Shown here one piece after another: positions 1-7,110 of a stretch of DNA of 18,816 nucleotides. Numbering within the stretch: the stretch's first letter is position 1; the number at the start of each line of letters is the position of its first letter. The notes beneath the pieces were generated by a model. It saw only the letters and a program-made list of their open reading frames with translations, did no database searches and was not told where the DNA came from. The stretch covers positions 1 through 18,816 of the forward strand of contig JAWWBL010000028.1 of assembly GCA_033720975.1 (NCBI GenBank), given 5' to 3'. Origin of the DNA: JAWWBL01 sp033720975 (GTDB lineage: Bacteria > Actinomycetota > Acidimicrobiia > Spongiisociales > ZC4RG35). The position numbers and the translations under genes are program-made.

Positions 1-285
1 ACCGTCCAGGGCGAACATGAGGATCACTACATCATCCGCCCAGCCAAGAACGGGGATCATCTCAGGGATCAGGTCGATAGGGCTCACCACGTAAGCGGCC
101 GCCAGAGCGAGTGTGATTTTCGCCCTTCGGGGCACGCGCGGATCCTTTAACAGCCTTCCAACCAACTTGACCAGATTCGGAAGCATCATGGCGGCGTCGG
201 TGACCAGCTTTCGTGCCTGAACCGGGATGTGCCCCTCGGGAGGAATGATGTCGTCGGGTTGCACCCGGTCTTTCTGGTCAGTCAT
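1..285 (-). CDS. DUF1232 (YkvA-family) membrane-associated protein, C-terminus cut by window edge
   Basis: The first 95 residues are visible and the reading frame runs off the left edge. Around residues 73-90 is the hallmark DUF1232 stretch SPIDLIPEMIPVLGWADD, in which a hydrophobic helix carries the conserved Ser-Pro-Ile-Asp-Leu-Ile-Pro-(Glu/Asp) and a following Asp-Asp pair. The N-terminal 30 residues are polar. The biochemical function of this family is not established; members are small membrane-associated proteins. The ATG start at 285 overlaps the TGA of the upstream 60-residue gene as ATGA, so translation is probably coupled to it. It is the last visible gene of the run that includes the ArsA-like ATPase. 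Family assignment is firm from the motif; a role in the ATPase module is inference from position only. Confidence 0.85.
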   Translation of the reverse strand, partial: MTDQKDRVQPDDIIPPEGHIPVQARKLVTDAAMMLPNLVKLVGRLLKDPRVPRRAKITLALAAAYVVSPIDLIPEMIPVLGWADDVVILMFALDG

Positions 286-464
286 TCCACGTCGATCTTA
301 TGACGGGTGGTTTTCATGTCTTCGTTGTCGCCTCTCGTAGCCGCCCCAAGCTCGTCGATGACCGCCTCCACGGCCTTGAGCCCCTCGACGAGAGCCTGGA
401 TCAGATGCACCGCCGCCCTCTTCCCGGCACGCTTCAAGATCTCTGCGTTTATCCCCTTGCTCAT
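282..464 (-). CDS. 60-residue helical protein between ArsA-like ATPase and DUF1232 protein
   Basis: I do not recognise this protein. It is short, charged and predicted by eye to be mostly helical: residues 5-43 alternate hydrophobic and charged positions, for example AAVHLIQALVEGLKAVEAVI, as in an amphipathic or coiled-coil helix, followed by a polar acidic/basic tail. It has no cysteines and no convincing membrane span. Its ATG overlaps the stop of the ArsA-like gene (ATGA, 461-464), and its own TGA overlaps the start of the DUF1232 gene (ATGA, 282-285). Being locked between two genes by 4-base overlaps argues strongly that it is real and made in step with them. It could be an adaptor or regulatory subunit of the ATPase or of the DUF1232 protein; that is inference. 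Confidence 0.75.
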   Translation of the reverse strand: MSKGINAEILKRAGKRAAVHLIQALVEGLKAVEAVIDELGAATRGDNEDMKTTRHKIDVE

Positions 465-1636
465 GGCTTCGCCAGACCTCCGAAAGTCACGCGGAGCGTG
501 TTGTTGTCCATCTGGGCCCGTGTCACTTCTCGACGATGAAGAGCGTCAGGAAGGACGAATGACCTCTGGTAGGGCCCGAGGCGGATGTAGAGCTCGTTTC
601 CCACCCGGGACACGTCCAGGTCCGACTTCTCGACGAGAGGTATGTCGAGTTCCATCGTGACCGAGTCTTGCGTCTCGACGATTCGGAATGGGCTTCGCGC
701 TTGAAATCCGGTCAGCGGGTCGACCTCGTCGTACAGCTCGGATGCCATCAGCCTCAAGCGGTCCAAACCAACCATCTCGTCGTCGAAGAGCCTCAACGAG
801 AGCCTCGGTACATCGCCAAACGCCTGGTCGATTGCGTCGAGATGACCCTTTTGGATCGAACGCCAACGATCGAAGTAAGGGTCCGAAACGAAGTCGGGCA
901 GCACCCGGTTGACCACCACCCCGTCGATCCCGTAACCAAATAGACCCAGATAGCTATACGTTCTCCGCGCTTCGTCGATAACCATCTTCTCCGGATTGAC
1001 GACGAGCCGAGCGGAGGTGATCTCCGAGGCGGCAAAGAGATCACGGACACCCTCGATCGAATCGAACACCGATTGTGCCGCGCTGAACACCTCATCCTCG
1101 GGGATAGGCAGGTCCGTGATGCGCGTGAGAATCGGCCGCGCCGCACGCATGATCCGGCGCTCGGTGGGCATGACCTTCTCGAAATACCAGGAGAGCACTT
1201 CCGGTAGGGAAAGCAGACGAAGAGTCTCCGCCGTTGGTGCGCAATCGACCACAACGGCGTCGTAGTCTCCCGAACGCGCCAGCCTGTTCACCTCGAGCAA
1301 GGCGAACAGCTCGTCCATGCCCGGGAAGACGAGAAATTCCTCAGCCTCGATTCCACCGGCTCCTCCCCAGTCGAGAACGTCCATCAGCTGGCGTCGGATC
1401 GATCCCCAATAGCGATCGAGCTGGCGCTGGGTGTCGACCTGTTGGCCGTCCAGCCTCTCGGTCACGGAGGTCGGCTCGGTTCCAAGCTCTACGGTCAACG
1501 CATCTGCCAGGGAATGGGCCGGGTCGGTGGAGGTCACGAGCGTGCGATGGCCCAGATCCGCGGCGGCGATGGCCGTGGACGCTGCGACGGTCGTCTTGCC
1601 CACCCCGCCCTTGCCGGTGACGAGGACTATCCGCAC
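461..1636 (-). CDS. ArsA/Get3-family ATPase with C-terminal Hsp20-like domain (Get3d-like)
   Basis: This 391-residue protein is a SIMIBI-class ATPase of the ArsA/Get3 family. The deviant Walker A GKGGVGKTT is at residues 8-16 with the signature Lys at 9, switch I STDPAHSL at 36-43, and a switch II-like VVVDCAPTAETLR at 128-140. Residues about 317-386 form a beta-rich Hsp20/alpha-crystallin-like domain (DSVTMELDIP, then NNTLRVTF near the end). That combination matches the Get3d type described in cyanobacteria and plants and related actinobacterial proteins. The only cysteine is Cys132, so there is no CxxC and no arsenite-binding cysteine set, and no arsenic genes are nearby: an arsenite pump role is unlikely. 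The start is GTG, 4 bases after the SRPBCC gene stop. The client or ligand is unknown; a protein-targeting, chaperone or lipid-binding role is inference. Confidence 0.9.
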   Translation of the reverse strand: MRIVLVTGKGGVGKTTVAASTAIAAADLGHRTLVTSTDPAHSLADALTVELGTEPTSVTERLDGQQVDTQRQLDRYWGSIRRQLMDVLDWGGAGGIEAEEFLVFPGMDELFALLEVNRLARSGDYDAVVVDCAPTAETLRLLSLPEVLSWYFEKVMPTERRIMRAARPILTRITDLPIPEDEVFSAAQSVFDSIEGVRDLFAASEITSARLVVNPEKMVIDEARRTYSYLGLFGYGIDGVVVNRVLPDFVSDPYFDRWRSIQKGHLDAIDQAFGDVPRLSLRLFDDEMVGLDRLRLMASELYDEVDPLTGFQARSPFRIVETQDSVTMELDIPLVEKSDLDVSRVGNELYIRLGPYQRSFVLPDALHRREVTRAQMDNNTLRVTFGGLAKP

Positions 1637-1640
1637 GCCG

Positions 1641-2075
1641 TCAGCCTTGGCGCACCCTTTTGCGGAGGCCTCTCAGGGCCGTCGTGACGATCTGTTTCTC
1701 CACTTGGCGGCGGAGAAAGCCCGGCACGGTGAAATTCGGCTCCACAGTCAGCGAGTAAACCACCTCAGTAGCGCCGTTCGTCTGCGAGAACTGGTAGGAA
1801 CCTTCCAGCATCTTGAGATCGGCGCCCTCCTCGGCGACCCAACTGAGCCGTGTAGGCCTCTCGTGGGTGTAACGAAGTACGTATTCGATCTCTTTTATGT
1901 AACCCTCGACCACGAACTTCGCCCTCTCCACTCTGCCGTCGGCGTCCTCCGAGAGCACCTCGACTTGCTTCACACCGCTCGCCCATTCCGGATATGAGGC
2001 GACGTTTGCCGCAACGTCGTACAACTCTTCGGCGGTGGCGTCAATCTCGAGAGTTTGGAATGTGCCTTCGGCCAT
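1641..2075 (-). CDS. SRPBCC-superfamily protein (Coq10/START-like lipid-binding fold)
   Basis: The 144-residue product has the pattern of the SRPBCC helix-grip fold. It opens with a strand (FQTLEIDATAEELYDVAANV), then the typical YPEWASGVKQVEVL segment (residues about 28-42) where these proteins carry Tyr/Phe-Pro-x-Trp, followed by several antiparallel strands and a long C-terminal helix ending in basic residues (LRRQVEKQIVTTALRGLRKRVRQG, 121-144). Members bind hydrophobic ligands such as polyketides, sterols or quinones, or act as lipid-transfer proteins; no specific ligand can be read from the sequence. It lies 4 bases upstream of the ArsA-like ATPase and 24 bases downstream of the metallophosphoesterase, so co-transcription is likely. 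Pairing of a hydrophobic-ligand binder with a Get3-like ATPase is suggestive but functionally unproven. Confidence 0.85.
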   Translation of the reverse strand: MAEGTFQTLEIDATAEELYDVAANVASYPEWASGVKQVEVLSEDADGRVERAKFVVEGYIKEIEYVLRYTHERPTRLSWVAEEGADLKMLEGSYQFSQTNGATEVVYSLTVEPNFTVPGFLRRQVEKQIVTTALRGLRKRVRQG

Positions 2076-2099
2076 TGGGTCTCCGCTCCGCCAGGGAGG

Positions 2100-2891
2100 C
2101 TACCCAATCCGCCCGGCTCTCACCACCCCGTCACGAAGAGCGAGGAAGCGACCGGTAGCCCGGAAATAGCCGGCGTTGAGGCAGATCGTCGGCCCGACCC
2201 GCCACGTTGTTGCTTGGGCTTGGTGCACATCGCCGAACAGGTGGTACTTCGGTCTGTGGCGCCGGATGTACCCGAGAACGGGCTCGGAGCCGCGTTCCTG
2301 CCGGCCGGTGACTACATCGTGACGGAGCGCTCTGACTGCAGCGGGGACGTGGGTGCAAAGGACGTCGACCGGGCCGAGGTCGTGGAGCATGCGCTCCATG
2401 TCGTCGTCAGACACTTCCCCTCGGGCTCTCAGCGGCGTGACTGTCCCCCCTCCAACCAAACCGATGCGAAGGCCCTCTGCTTCAACGGTTGCCCCGTGGG
2501 CGTATTCAAAGGACTCGGGCAGGCACGCCACGAGCGCTTCCGGGTGGTCGACATTGCCATGGATGACCCACCCTTCCCCCCCGTCGAGTTCTGCTGCCGC
2601 CCTCTCGTACTGAGTCGATATCGCCTTCCCGATATCGACCCTGACGTCTTCGATTCGGTCACCGACGTGATCCGACCAAAGAGCGCGCATCGCGCCGTAG
2701 TCGTTCCATCCTCGGGCCCTCGCCGCCTCACGTGCAAACTCGATTCCGAGGACCTCGGCGACCGCCCCTTCGCCGGTGCGATAGTCGGTCAGATTGGCCA
2801 GATCTCCCAGGATCACGACCGGGTCGCCCCGACGGACCAAACGTCCCAGCGGCCCGAAGGCGCCGTGAACATCGGATACGAAGACGATCAA
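2100..2891 (-). CDS. Calcineurin-like metallophosphoesterase, YfcE/MJ0936-like size
   Basis: The five metal-binding blocks of the calcineurin-like phosphoesterase fold appear in order: D-x-H in FVSDVHG at the extreme N-terminus, GD in VVILGDLAN, GN-x-DH in VIHGNVDHPEA, H in LCTHVPA, and GD-x-H in HLFGDVHQA. The protein would be 263 residues and soluble. The frame stays open far upstream, but the only sensible start is the TTG at 2891, which puts the first block at residues 2-9 and overlaps the upstream membrane protein's stop as TTGA. The longer reading would only translate the other frame of that gene. The substrate cannot be predicted; relatives hydrolyse phosphodiesters or nucleotides. It is part of the minus-strand run leading to the ArsA-like ATPase. 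Confidence 0.88.
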   Translation of the reverse strand: MIVFVSDVHGAFGPLGRLVRRGDPVVILGDLANLTDYRTGEGAVAEVLGIEFAREAARARGWNDYGAMRALWSDHVGDRIEDVRVDIGKAISTQYERAAAELDGGEGWVIHGNVDHPEALVACLPESFEYAHGATVEAEGLRIGLVGGGTVTPLRARGEVSDDDMERMLHDLGPVDVLCTHVPAAVRALRHDVVTGRQERGSEPVLGYIRRHRPKYHLFGDVHQAQATTWRVGPTICLNAGYFRATGRFLALRDGVVRAGRIG

Positions 2892-3181
2892 GAGCTCTGT
2901 TGCCTCGCGATGTAGCGGACCCAGACGACACCCACCCCGGCACCCGCAACAGCCAGCAATGCCGAAACCGGTGTCGAGAATCCCAGGGGTGAGAACTCTG
3001 CAGCCATGCCACCCATCCCGAAACCCAAGATCGCTCCTACCGCCGACCTGCCGTTCAGCCCCAACCGTGTCCCCGGATCCTTCTCCGGTCTGCCCAAATT
3101 CGCAGCCAGGGCGCCGCCCAGGATCACCCATATGAGTGCGACAATCCCGAGCACAAGCGAGATCGCGTAGAGCGTCACCAT
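2888..3181 (-). CDS. Small membrane protein, 97 residues, unknown function
   Basis: I do not recognise a family. The N-terminal helix (about residues 3-25, ending LIWVILGGALAANLG) and a C-terminal helix (about 69-91) are clear membrane spans. A Gly-rich hydrophobic stretch at about 46-60 (AVGAILGFGMGGM) could be a third span or a re-entrant loop. The polar segment between the first two, with RPEKDPGTR at about 31-39, would lie on one face of the membrane. The ATG is at 3181, and the stop overlaps the TTG start of the metallophosphoesterase as TTGA, indicating coupling. It may anchor or localise the phosphoesterase, but that is only inference from the overlap. Confidence 0.75.
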   Translation of the reverse strand: MVTLYAISLVLGIVALIWVILGGALAANLGRPEKDPGTRLGLNGRSAVGAILGFGMGGMAAEFSPLGFSTPVSALLAVAGAGVGVVWVRYIARQQSS

Positions 3182-3227
3182 CGAGGTTCGACGATAACTC
3201 GCGTGCCTGATGTAGAGCGGAACCGAG

Positions 3228-3416
3228 TCACGACACCCGCCGCTCCGTGACGATCAATCTCAGGGTCGGTACCAGCCCGGCCTCCGATAGATTGTCGATT
3301 GCCTTTTGGTGGTTCTCGCTGAGGTCCATCGGCCCGTCACCGAGCAGGAAGGTGACGACACAATCCTCGCAAGCCACCGTTTCCCTCATGGCACACTCGT
3401 CGCAATCTATGAGCAT
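3228..3416 (-). CDS. 62-residue protein with two CxxC motifs
   Basis: The small product has four cysteines as two CxxC pairs (Cys5-x-x-Cys8 and Cys16-x-x-Cys19) inside CDECAMRETVACEDCVVTFLL, followed by an acidic segment and a helical C-terminus (HQKAIDNLSEAGLVP). The spacing would suit a single zinc or iron site. Similar short CxxC proteins occur as uncharacterised conserved proteins in actinobacteria; I cannot name a family with certainty. The frame opens further upstream, but the ATG at 3416 is chosen because an exact AGGAGG stands 5 bases before it. It is the first gene of the minus-strand run, 46 bases ahead of the small membrane protein, and is divergent from the CNNM genes. Confidence 0.8.
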   Translation of the reverse strand: MLIDCDECAMRETVACEDCVVTFLLGDGPMDLSENHQKAIDNLSEAGLVPTLRLIVTERRVS

Positions 3417-3421
3417 CTCAA

Positions 3422-3427
3422 CCTCCT
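3422..3427 (-). promoter_or_regulatory. Strong Shine-Dalgarno AGGAGG for the CxxC protein
   Basis: On the minus strand AGGAGG lies 5 bases before the ATG at 3416. It decides the start: the upstream in-frame candidate at 3488 has nothing comparable. The match is exact, and stronger than most ribosome sites in this window. Confidence 0.8.
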
Positions 3428-3429
3428 GG

Positions 3430-3458
3430 TGAACAAGGTACGGCTGAGGTGTGACACT
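3430..3458 (+). promoter_or_regulatory. Candidate promoter for the CNNM gene pair
   Basis: TGAACA (3430-3435) and GACACT (3453-3458) are separated by 17 bases in the 93-base divergent gap, with a predicted start near 3465. Four of six positions match the -35 consensus. The -10 keeps only the A2 and T6 anchors plus one more match. This is a pattern match and nothing more; no clear promoter for the opposite-strand run was found in the same gap. Confidence 0.25.
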
Positions 3459-3509
3459 TTCTCCGGCGGCATTAACCTCTCGGCCCAATAGTGAGCCGGA
3501 TCAGCAGCC

Positions 3510-4805
3510 ATTAGCACCGTCGCCGGCCTGGCACTCGTCGCCTTCCTCCTCTTGGTCAACGCCTTCTACGTTGCTGGAGAGTTCGCCCTTGTCACTGTGG
3601 AGCGGAGTCGCGTTTCGAGAGGAGCAGAAGAGGGCAATCGTCGTGCCCGCCTGATCCTCTCCGGATTGACCAACCTCTCATTTCACCTGTCTGGCGCGCA
3701 ACTGGGCATCACGGTCTCGTCATTGGTCCTTGGGTTGGTGGCCGAGGCGACGCTCGGGCCGATCGTTCGGCCCCTCGTGACGTCCGTAGGCCTGAGCCCC
3801 AACGTCGTGCCGGGCGTGACCATCGGTGTCGCTCTGGCCCTGGGCACCTCCCTCCAGCTCGTCTTCGGTGAGCTGGTGCCCAAGAACCTGGCCATCACTT
3901 ATCCGCTAGCGACGGCCAACCGAATAGGCGTCCCGATGTTGTTTGCCAACAACCTGCTCTCACCACTCATCAGGTTTCTCAATTCTGCCGCCAACCGCAC
4001 GGTGAGGCTCCTGGGCATCGAGCCACGAGAGGAGCTCGCCGGGGTCCGTTCCATCGAGGAGCTGGAGCTCATCATCAGGGCGTCTGGCGACGGCGGGATG
4101 CTTGCGGACGAGGAACTCGGACTTCTGACGCGATCGATCGCCTTCACAGAAAACCTGACATCGGATGTGATGATCCCGAGGGTTCAAATCGTCGGCTTGC
4201 CCGCCACCGCGACTGTCGCCGACCTCCAACGGGTGTCGATTGAATCCGGACACAGCCGATTTCCCATCTACGGCAGTGACCTCGACGCGATCGAAGGCGT
4301 TGCCCACGTCAAGGACAGTCTCAGGGTCGCTCCCGAGAGCAGGGAGACCGAGCCGATCACCGACCACATGCGCCCGGCCCTGGTCATACCGGAATCACAG
4401 CCCCTGGCCACCGTCCTCTTCGAGCTTCGCACCAAGGGGTCGGGCCTGGCCATCGTGACCGACGAGTATGGAGGAACTGCAGGGATCGTTACTTCCGAGG
4501 ATCTGCTCGAGGAGATCATTGGAGAGATCAGGGACGAGCACGATCCCCAAGGCTCGGACCATGCTCCCCACTCCAACGAGCTGTCCGGCCTGCTCCACCG
4601 TCATGAGGTCGTCAGCGCCGTGGGCTTCGCATGGCCAGAAGGCCGATATGAGACTCTTGGAGGCCTGGTCACGGCCCATCTGGGGCGGTTGCCCGACCTC
4701 GGTGACGAAGTTGAGATCGATGGCTGGCGGTTTCAGGTCAACAAGGTCGACGGGTTCCGGATCGATCGCGTGGGTGTCACACCACCGGAAGACGAGAGCG
4801 AATGA
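3510..4805 (+). CDS. CNNM/CorC-family membrane protein with CBS pair (first of tandem pair)
   Basis: This is a transmembrane CNNM (DUF21) protein, a family linked to Mg2+/divalent cation handling and formerly called hemolysins. The N-terminal membrane domain includes NAFYVAGEFALVTVERSR, HLSGAQLGITVSSLVLG and ELVPKNLAI. A CBS pair follows, from SDVMIPR through GTAGIVTSEDLLEEIIGEIRDEHD, and then the CorC/HlyC C-terminal domain ending in VDGFRIDRV. The first canonical start is TTG at 3552, but that removes most of helix 1: the preceding codons from 3510 encode a hydrophobic run, VAGLALVAFLLL. An ATT at 3510 gives an N-terminus within one residue of its neighbour's length, so I place the start there provisionally. 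No good ribosome site precedes it. A 1-base error or frameshift joining the GTG at 3491 is the alternative. Confidence 0.85.
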   Translation: MSTVAGLALVAFLLLVNAFYVAGEFALVTVERSRVSRGAEEGNRRARLILSGLTNLSFHLSGAQLGITVSSLVLGLVAEATLGPIVRPLVTSVGLSPNVVPGVTIGVALALGTSLQLVFGELVPKNLAITYPLATANRIGVPMLFANNLLSPLIRFLNSAANRTVRLLGIEPREELAGVRSIEELELIIRASGDGGMLADEELGLLTRSIAFTENLTSDVMIPRVQIVGLPATATVADLQRVSIESGHSRFPIYGSDLDAIEGVAHVKDSLRVAPESRETEPITDHMRPALVIPESQPLATVLFELRTKGSGLAIVTDEYGGTAGIVTSEDLLEEIIGEIRDEHDPQGSDHAPHSNELSGLLHRHEVVSAVGFAWPEGRYETLGGLVTAHLGRLPDLGDEVEIDGWRFQVNKVDGFRIDRVGVTPPEDESE

Positions 4806-6115
4806 GCATCGCCGCCCTCCTCGTTTCGATCGTGCTCGTCATCGCAAACGGCTTTTTCGTCGCCGTCGAGTTCGCATACACCGCCTCCCGCAAACCCGCC
4901 CTCGAAGACTTGGCGGCCTCAGGAAACCGACTGGCGCGATGGGCTCTGATCTCGATGAACGAGCTGCCGGTGACTTTCGCTGGAGCACAGTTGGGCGTAG
5001 CCGGCGCATCGCTGGCGCTGGGGTTCGTCATCGAAAGCAGCCTGGAGGCCTCGGTTGAGTCTTTCTACGAGGCGATAGGTCTTCCCCATGGTGCGGTACC
5101 CACACTGGCGGTGGCGACGGCACTACTCATCGTCTCGTTCGTTCACAACGTGTTCGGGGAGATGGCACCTAAGAACGCGACGATCGCAGCCCCCGAAAAA
5201 GCTGCCCTCCTCCTCGCCGCTCCATTCCGTGCCTACGTCACCGTCCTCCGACCAATAATCTTCGCCCTCTCGTGGGTGGCGAGCACCATCCTCAGGCTGT
5301 TCGGGGTCCGGGCGCGCAATACGGTCGAAGTTAGCCACTCGGCCGACGACATAGCTGCTCTGGTGAAGACGATCGGGGCGGGCGGGATCATCGACCCGGG
5401 TTCTTCGAAGCTGCTCAGCAGTGCCCTCGCCTTTCAGGACAGGCTGGTTTCGGATGTGATGGTCCCCCGGCCCGACCTGGTCGCTCTTCCCTCAAACGCC
5501 CCTGCCGAGCTCTTCGAGCGAACCGTGGTCAGCACGGGGCATTCCCGCATCCCCGTCTATGGAGACGAGCTGGACGACATCCGAGGATTTGTCCACGCCA
5601 AGGATCTAATCGCCGTCGCTGCCGACGCGAGAGACGAGCCGATCCCGTCGCGCCTCGTGCGTCACGTGCCGGTTGTACCCGAGTCGACCCCCATCTCACC
5701 CGTGATGGAGATGATGAGGTCCGAAGGAGTCCACCTCGCTGTCGCCATCGACGAGCACGGGACCGTCTCGGGGTTGGTGACCCTCGAGGACATCGCTGAG
5801 GAATTGGTAGGTGAGATCCGCGATGAGCACGACATCCGTGAGGTCATGGAAATCCGCCCCGCGGGGCGCAACCGCTATCTAGTCGCCGGGCAGACCCGGA
5901 CCGACAAGCTCGCATCGGTGGGCATCTACCTTGATGACGGAGAGTTCGAGACCGTCGGCGGTTACGTGATGGATCAGCTGGGTCGGGTTCCCCGCCGGGG
6001 CGACACGGTGCGCACCGACGAGTTCAGCATGACGGTCAGGCGAATGGACGGTCGACGGGTCAGAGAAATCGAGGCCGTGCGTATTGAAAGCAGGGGACGC
6101 ACACTCGCAGAGTGA
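4802..6115 (+). CDS. CNNM/CorC-family membrane protein with CBS pair (second of tandem pair)
   Basis: The 437-residue paralogue of the preceding gene has the same architecture. Its DUF21 membrane domain opens with a hydrophobic helix (ALLVSIVLVIANGFFVAVEFAYTASR) and contains GAQLGVAGASLALGFV and NVFGEMAPKNATI. A CBS pair runs from LVSDVMVPRPDLVALP to GTVSGLVTLEDIAEELVGEIRDEHD, and the C-terminal CorC/HlyC domain carries FETVGGYVMDQLGRVPRRGD. The ATG at 4802 overlaps the upstream TGA (ATGA), so the two are co-translated. Tandem CNNM genes are common in actinobacteria and suggest a heterodimer, since CNNM proteins dimerise through both membrane and CBS domains. Divalent-cation export or sensing is the family expectation; the ion here is unknown. 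Confidence 0.92.
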   Translation: MSIAALLVSIVLVIANGFFVAVEFAYTASRKPALEDLAASGNRLARWALISMNELPVTFAGAQLGVAGASLALGFVIESSLEASVESFYEAIGLPHGAVPTLAVATALLIVSFVHNVFGEMAPKNATIAAPEKAALLLAAPFRAYVTVLRPIIFALSWVASTILRLFGVRARNTVEVSHSADDIAALVKTIGAGGIIDPGSSKLLSSALAFQDRLVSDVMVPRPDLVALPSNAPAELFERTVVSTGHSRIPVYGDELDDIRGFVHAKDLIAVAADARDEPIPSRLVRHVPVVPESTPISPVMEMMRSEGVHLAVAIDEHGTVSGLVTLEDIAEELVGEIRDEHDIREVMEIRPAGRNRYLVAGQTRTDKLASVGIYLDDGEFETVGGYVMDQLGRVPRRGDTVRTDEFSMTVRRMDGRRVREIEAVRIESRGRTLAE

Positions 6116-6139
6116 TGCCGCGGGGCCGGTGAGCCGACG

Positions 6140-7051
6140 TCAGTTACCGAAATCGAAGCCCTGGGCCTCCAACCATTCTGCAGCCAGTAGTCCAGGGTCC
6201 TCACCGTCGAGATCAGCACGTTTGTTCAGCTCGATCAGATCTCCCTGGGTGAGCGCCAGCGAGACCGCCTCCAAGACCGAGACAAGATCCGTTCCGTGGG
6301 TCTCGACCACATCGAGCCGTATCGCAGGCACCAGATTCTCCGCTGGGTTGAGGCCGCGATCGTCGTCGAGAACCACCCAACCTCTCTCAGCGATGATGCC
6401 CTGGCTGCTGAAGAGGAGTGCGACGTCGACCTCTCCCCCCTCGAGAGCCGCGATCGTTATGGGACCGGCGACGTCGAGTGGCTTGAACTCGGCAAATTCG
6501 AGCCCGTAGAGGTCCCGTAGCCCGATGAGGCAGAACTCCCGTTCAGGACACTCCGGGGGCCCGCCGAACACCAGTTCACCTGCAACCGGCTGCAGGTCAG
6601 AGACGCTGGCCAACCCGTACTGCGCTGCCGTCTCGCCTGTCACGACATATGCGTTCTTGTCTTGGGCAGGGCTATACGCGAGGAGCGTCACGCCAAGAGG
6701 CTCGAACAGGCTCTTGGCCTCTTGATAGGTGGACTCCGAGTCTGAAGTGGGGCTGCCACCTAGAAACGAGTCCAGGGTGCCTATGTACTCCGGGACCAGA
6801 TCGATCTCTCCGCTCTCGAGTGCCGGCTTGACCACCTCACGATTTCCCAGGTTGAGCTTTCGGTCCACAGTGAACCCGGCCTGCTCGAGAGCCTGGGCGT
6901 AGATCTCGGCAACGATCACCGACTCGTTGAATCCGAAAGACGAAACGATGATCGGCTCGTCGGCCCCACCGCCTCCCGGCGCACACGACACGGCAACAAG
7001 TGCTAGTGCGAGCGCCGCCCCGACGGTACGGCTGCGGAAGCTGTTCCGCAT
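6140..7051 (-). CDS. Glycine betaine/choline-type ABC transporter substrate-binding lipoprotein
   Basis: This is the binding protein of an OpuC/OsmF-like importer for quaternary ammonium compatible solutes. The N-terminus is a lipoprotein signal: basic MRNSFRSR, a hydrophobic stretch ALALALVAVSC, and Cys as the lipidation site, followed by a Gly-rich linker. The mature part has the family pattern: FGFNESVIVAEIYAQALE, NLGNREVVKPALESGEIDLVPEYIGT (the hinge-proximal EY-GT block), and a C-terminal segment resembling SBP_bac OpuAC proteins. The start is set at 7051 because AAGGAG lies 9 bases before it; the ATG at 7060 would have that ribosome site touching it. The protein is 303 residues. It follows the second permease by 93 bases, with a hairpin in the gap. 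Whether the ligand is betaine, choline or carnitine is not resolved. Confidence 0.9.
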   Translation of the reverse strand: MRNSFRSRTVGAALALALVAVSCAPGGGGADEPIIVSSFGFNESVIVAEIYAQALEQAGFTVDRKLNLGNREVVKPALESGEIDLVPEYIGTLDSFLGGSPTSDSESTYQEAKSLFEPLGVTLLAYSPAQDKNAYVVTGETAAQYGLASVSDLQPVAGELVFGGPPECPEREFCLIGLRDLYGLEFAEFKPLDVAGPITIAALEGGEVDVALLFSSQGIIAERGWVVLDDDRGLNPAENLVPAIRLDVVETHGTDLVSVLEAVSLALTQGDLIELNKRADLDGEDPGLLAAEWLEAQGFDFGN

Positions 7052-7060
7052 GGGTCTCAT

Positions 7061-7066
7061 CTCCTT
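7061..7066 (-). promoter_or_regulatory. Shine-Dalgarno AAGGAG fixing the binding-protein start
   Basis: On the minus strand AAGGAG is separated by 9 bases from the ATG at 7051 and abuts the ATG at 7060. The spacing favours 7051 and yields a clean lipoprotein signal peptide. Confidence 0.65.
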
Positions 7067-7092
7067 GGTTTCGAGGGCGGGCGGCAGCGGAG

Positions 7093-7110
7093 CGCGAGGC
7101 CACCCTCGCG
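7093..7110 (-). repeat. Perfect hairpin between permease and binding-protein genes
   Basis: CGCGAGG and CCTCGCG form a perfect 7-base-pair stem around a 4-base loop (GTGG on the minus strand). It lies in the 93-base gap between the second permease and the binding protein. There is no T-run after it, so a simple intrinsic terminator is unlikely. An mRNA stabiliser or processing site that raises binding-protein expression over the membrane subunits, as seen in other binding-protein operons, is inference. Confidence 0.6.

Noticed and set aside
461..1636. Arsenite efflux ATPase role for the ArsA-family protein
   Set aside because: The protein has a single ATPase half, only one cysteine, an Hsp20-like domain, and no arsB, arsC, arsD or arsR nearby.
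2055..2915. A 286-codon plus-strand open frame opposite the metallophosphoesterase
   Set aside because: The opposite frame has all metallophosphoesterase blocks in order; this one has no domain pattern and no start signal.
2892..3131. N-terminal extension of the metallophosphoesterase up to 3131
   Set aside because: The extra residues are a frame-shifted reading of the small membrane protein; the conserved first metal block lies at the TTG 2891 start.
6116..6139. Intrinsic terminator between the convergent CNNM and binding-protein genes
   Set aside because: The 24-base gap is GC-rich, but I found no stable stem followed by a T-run.
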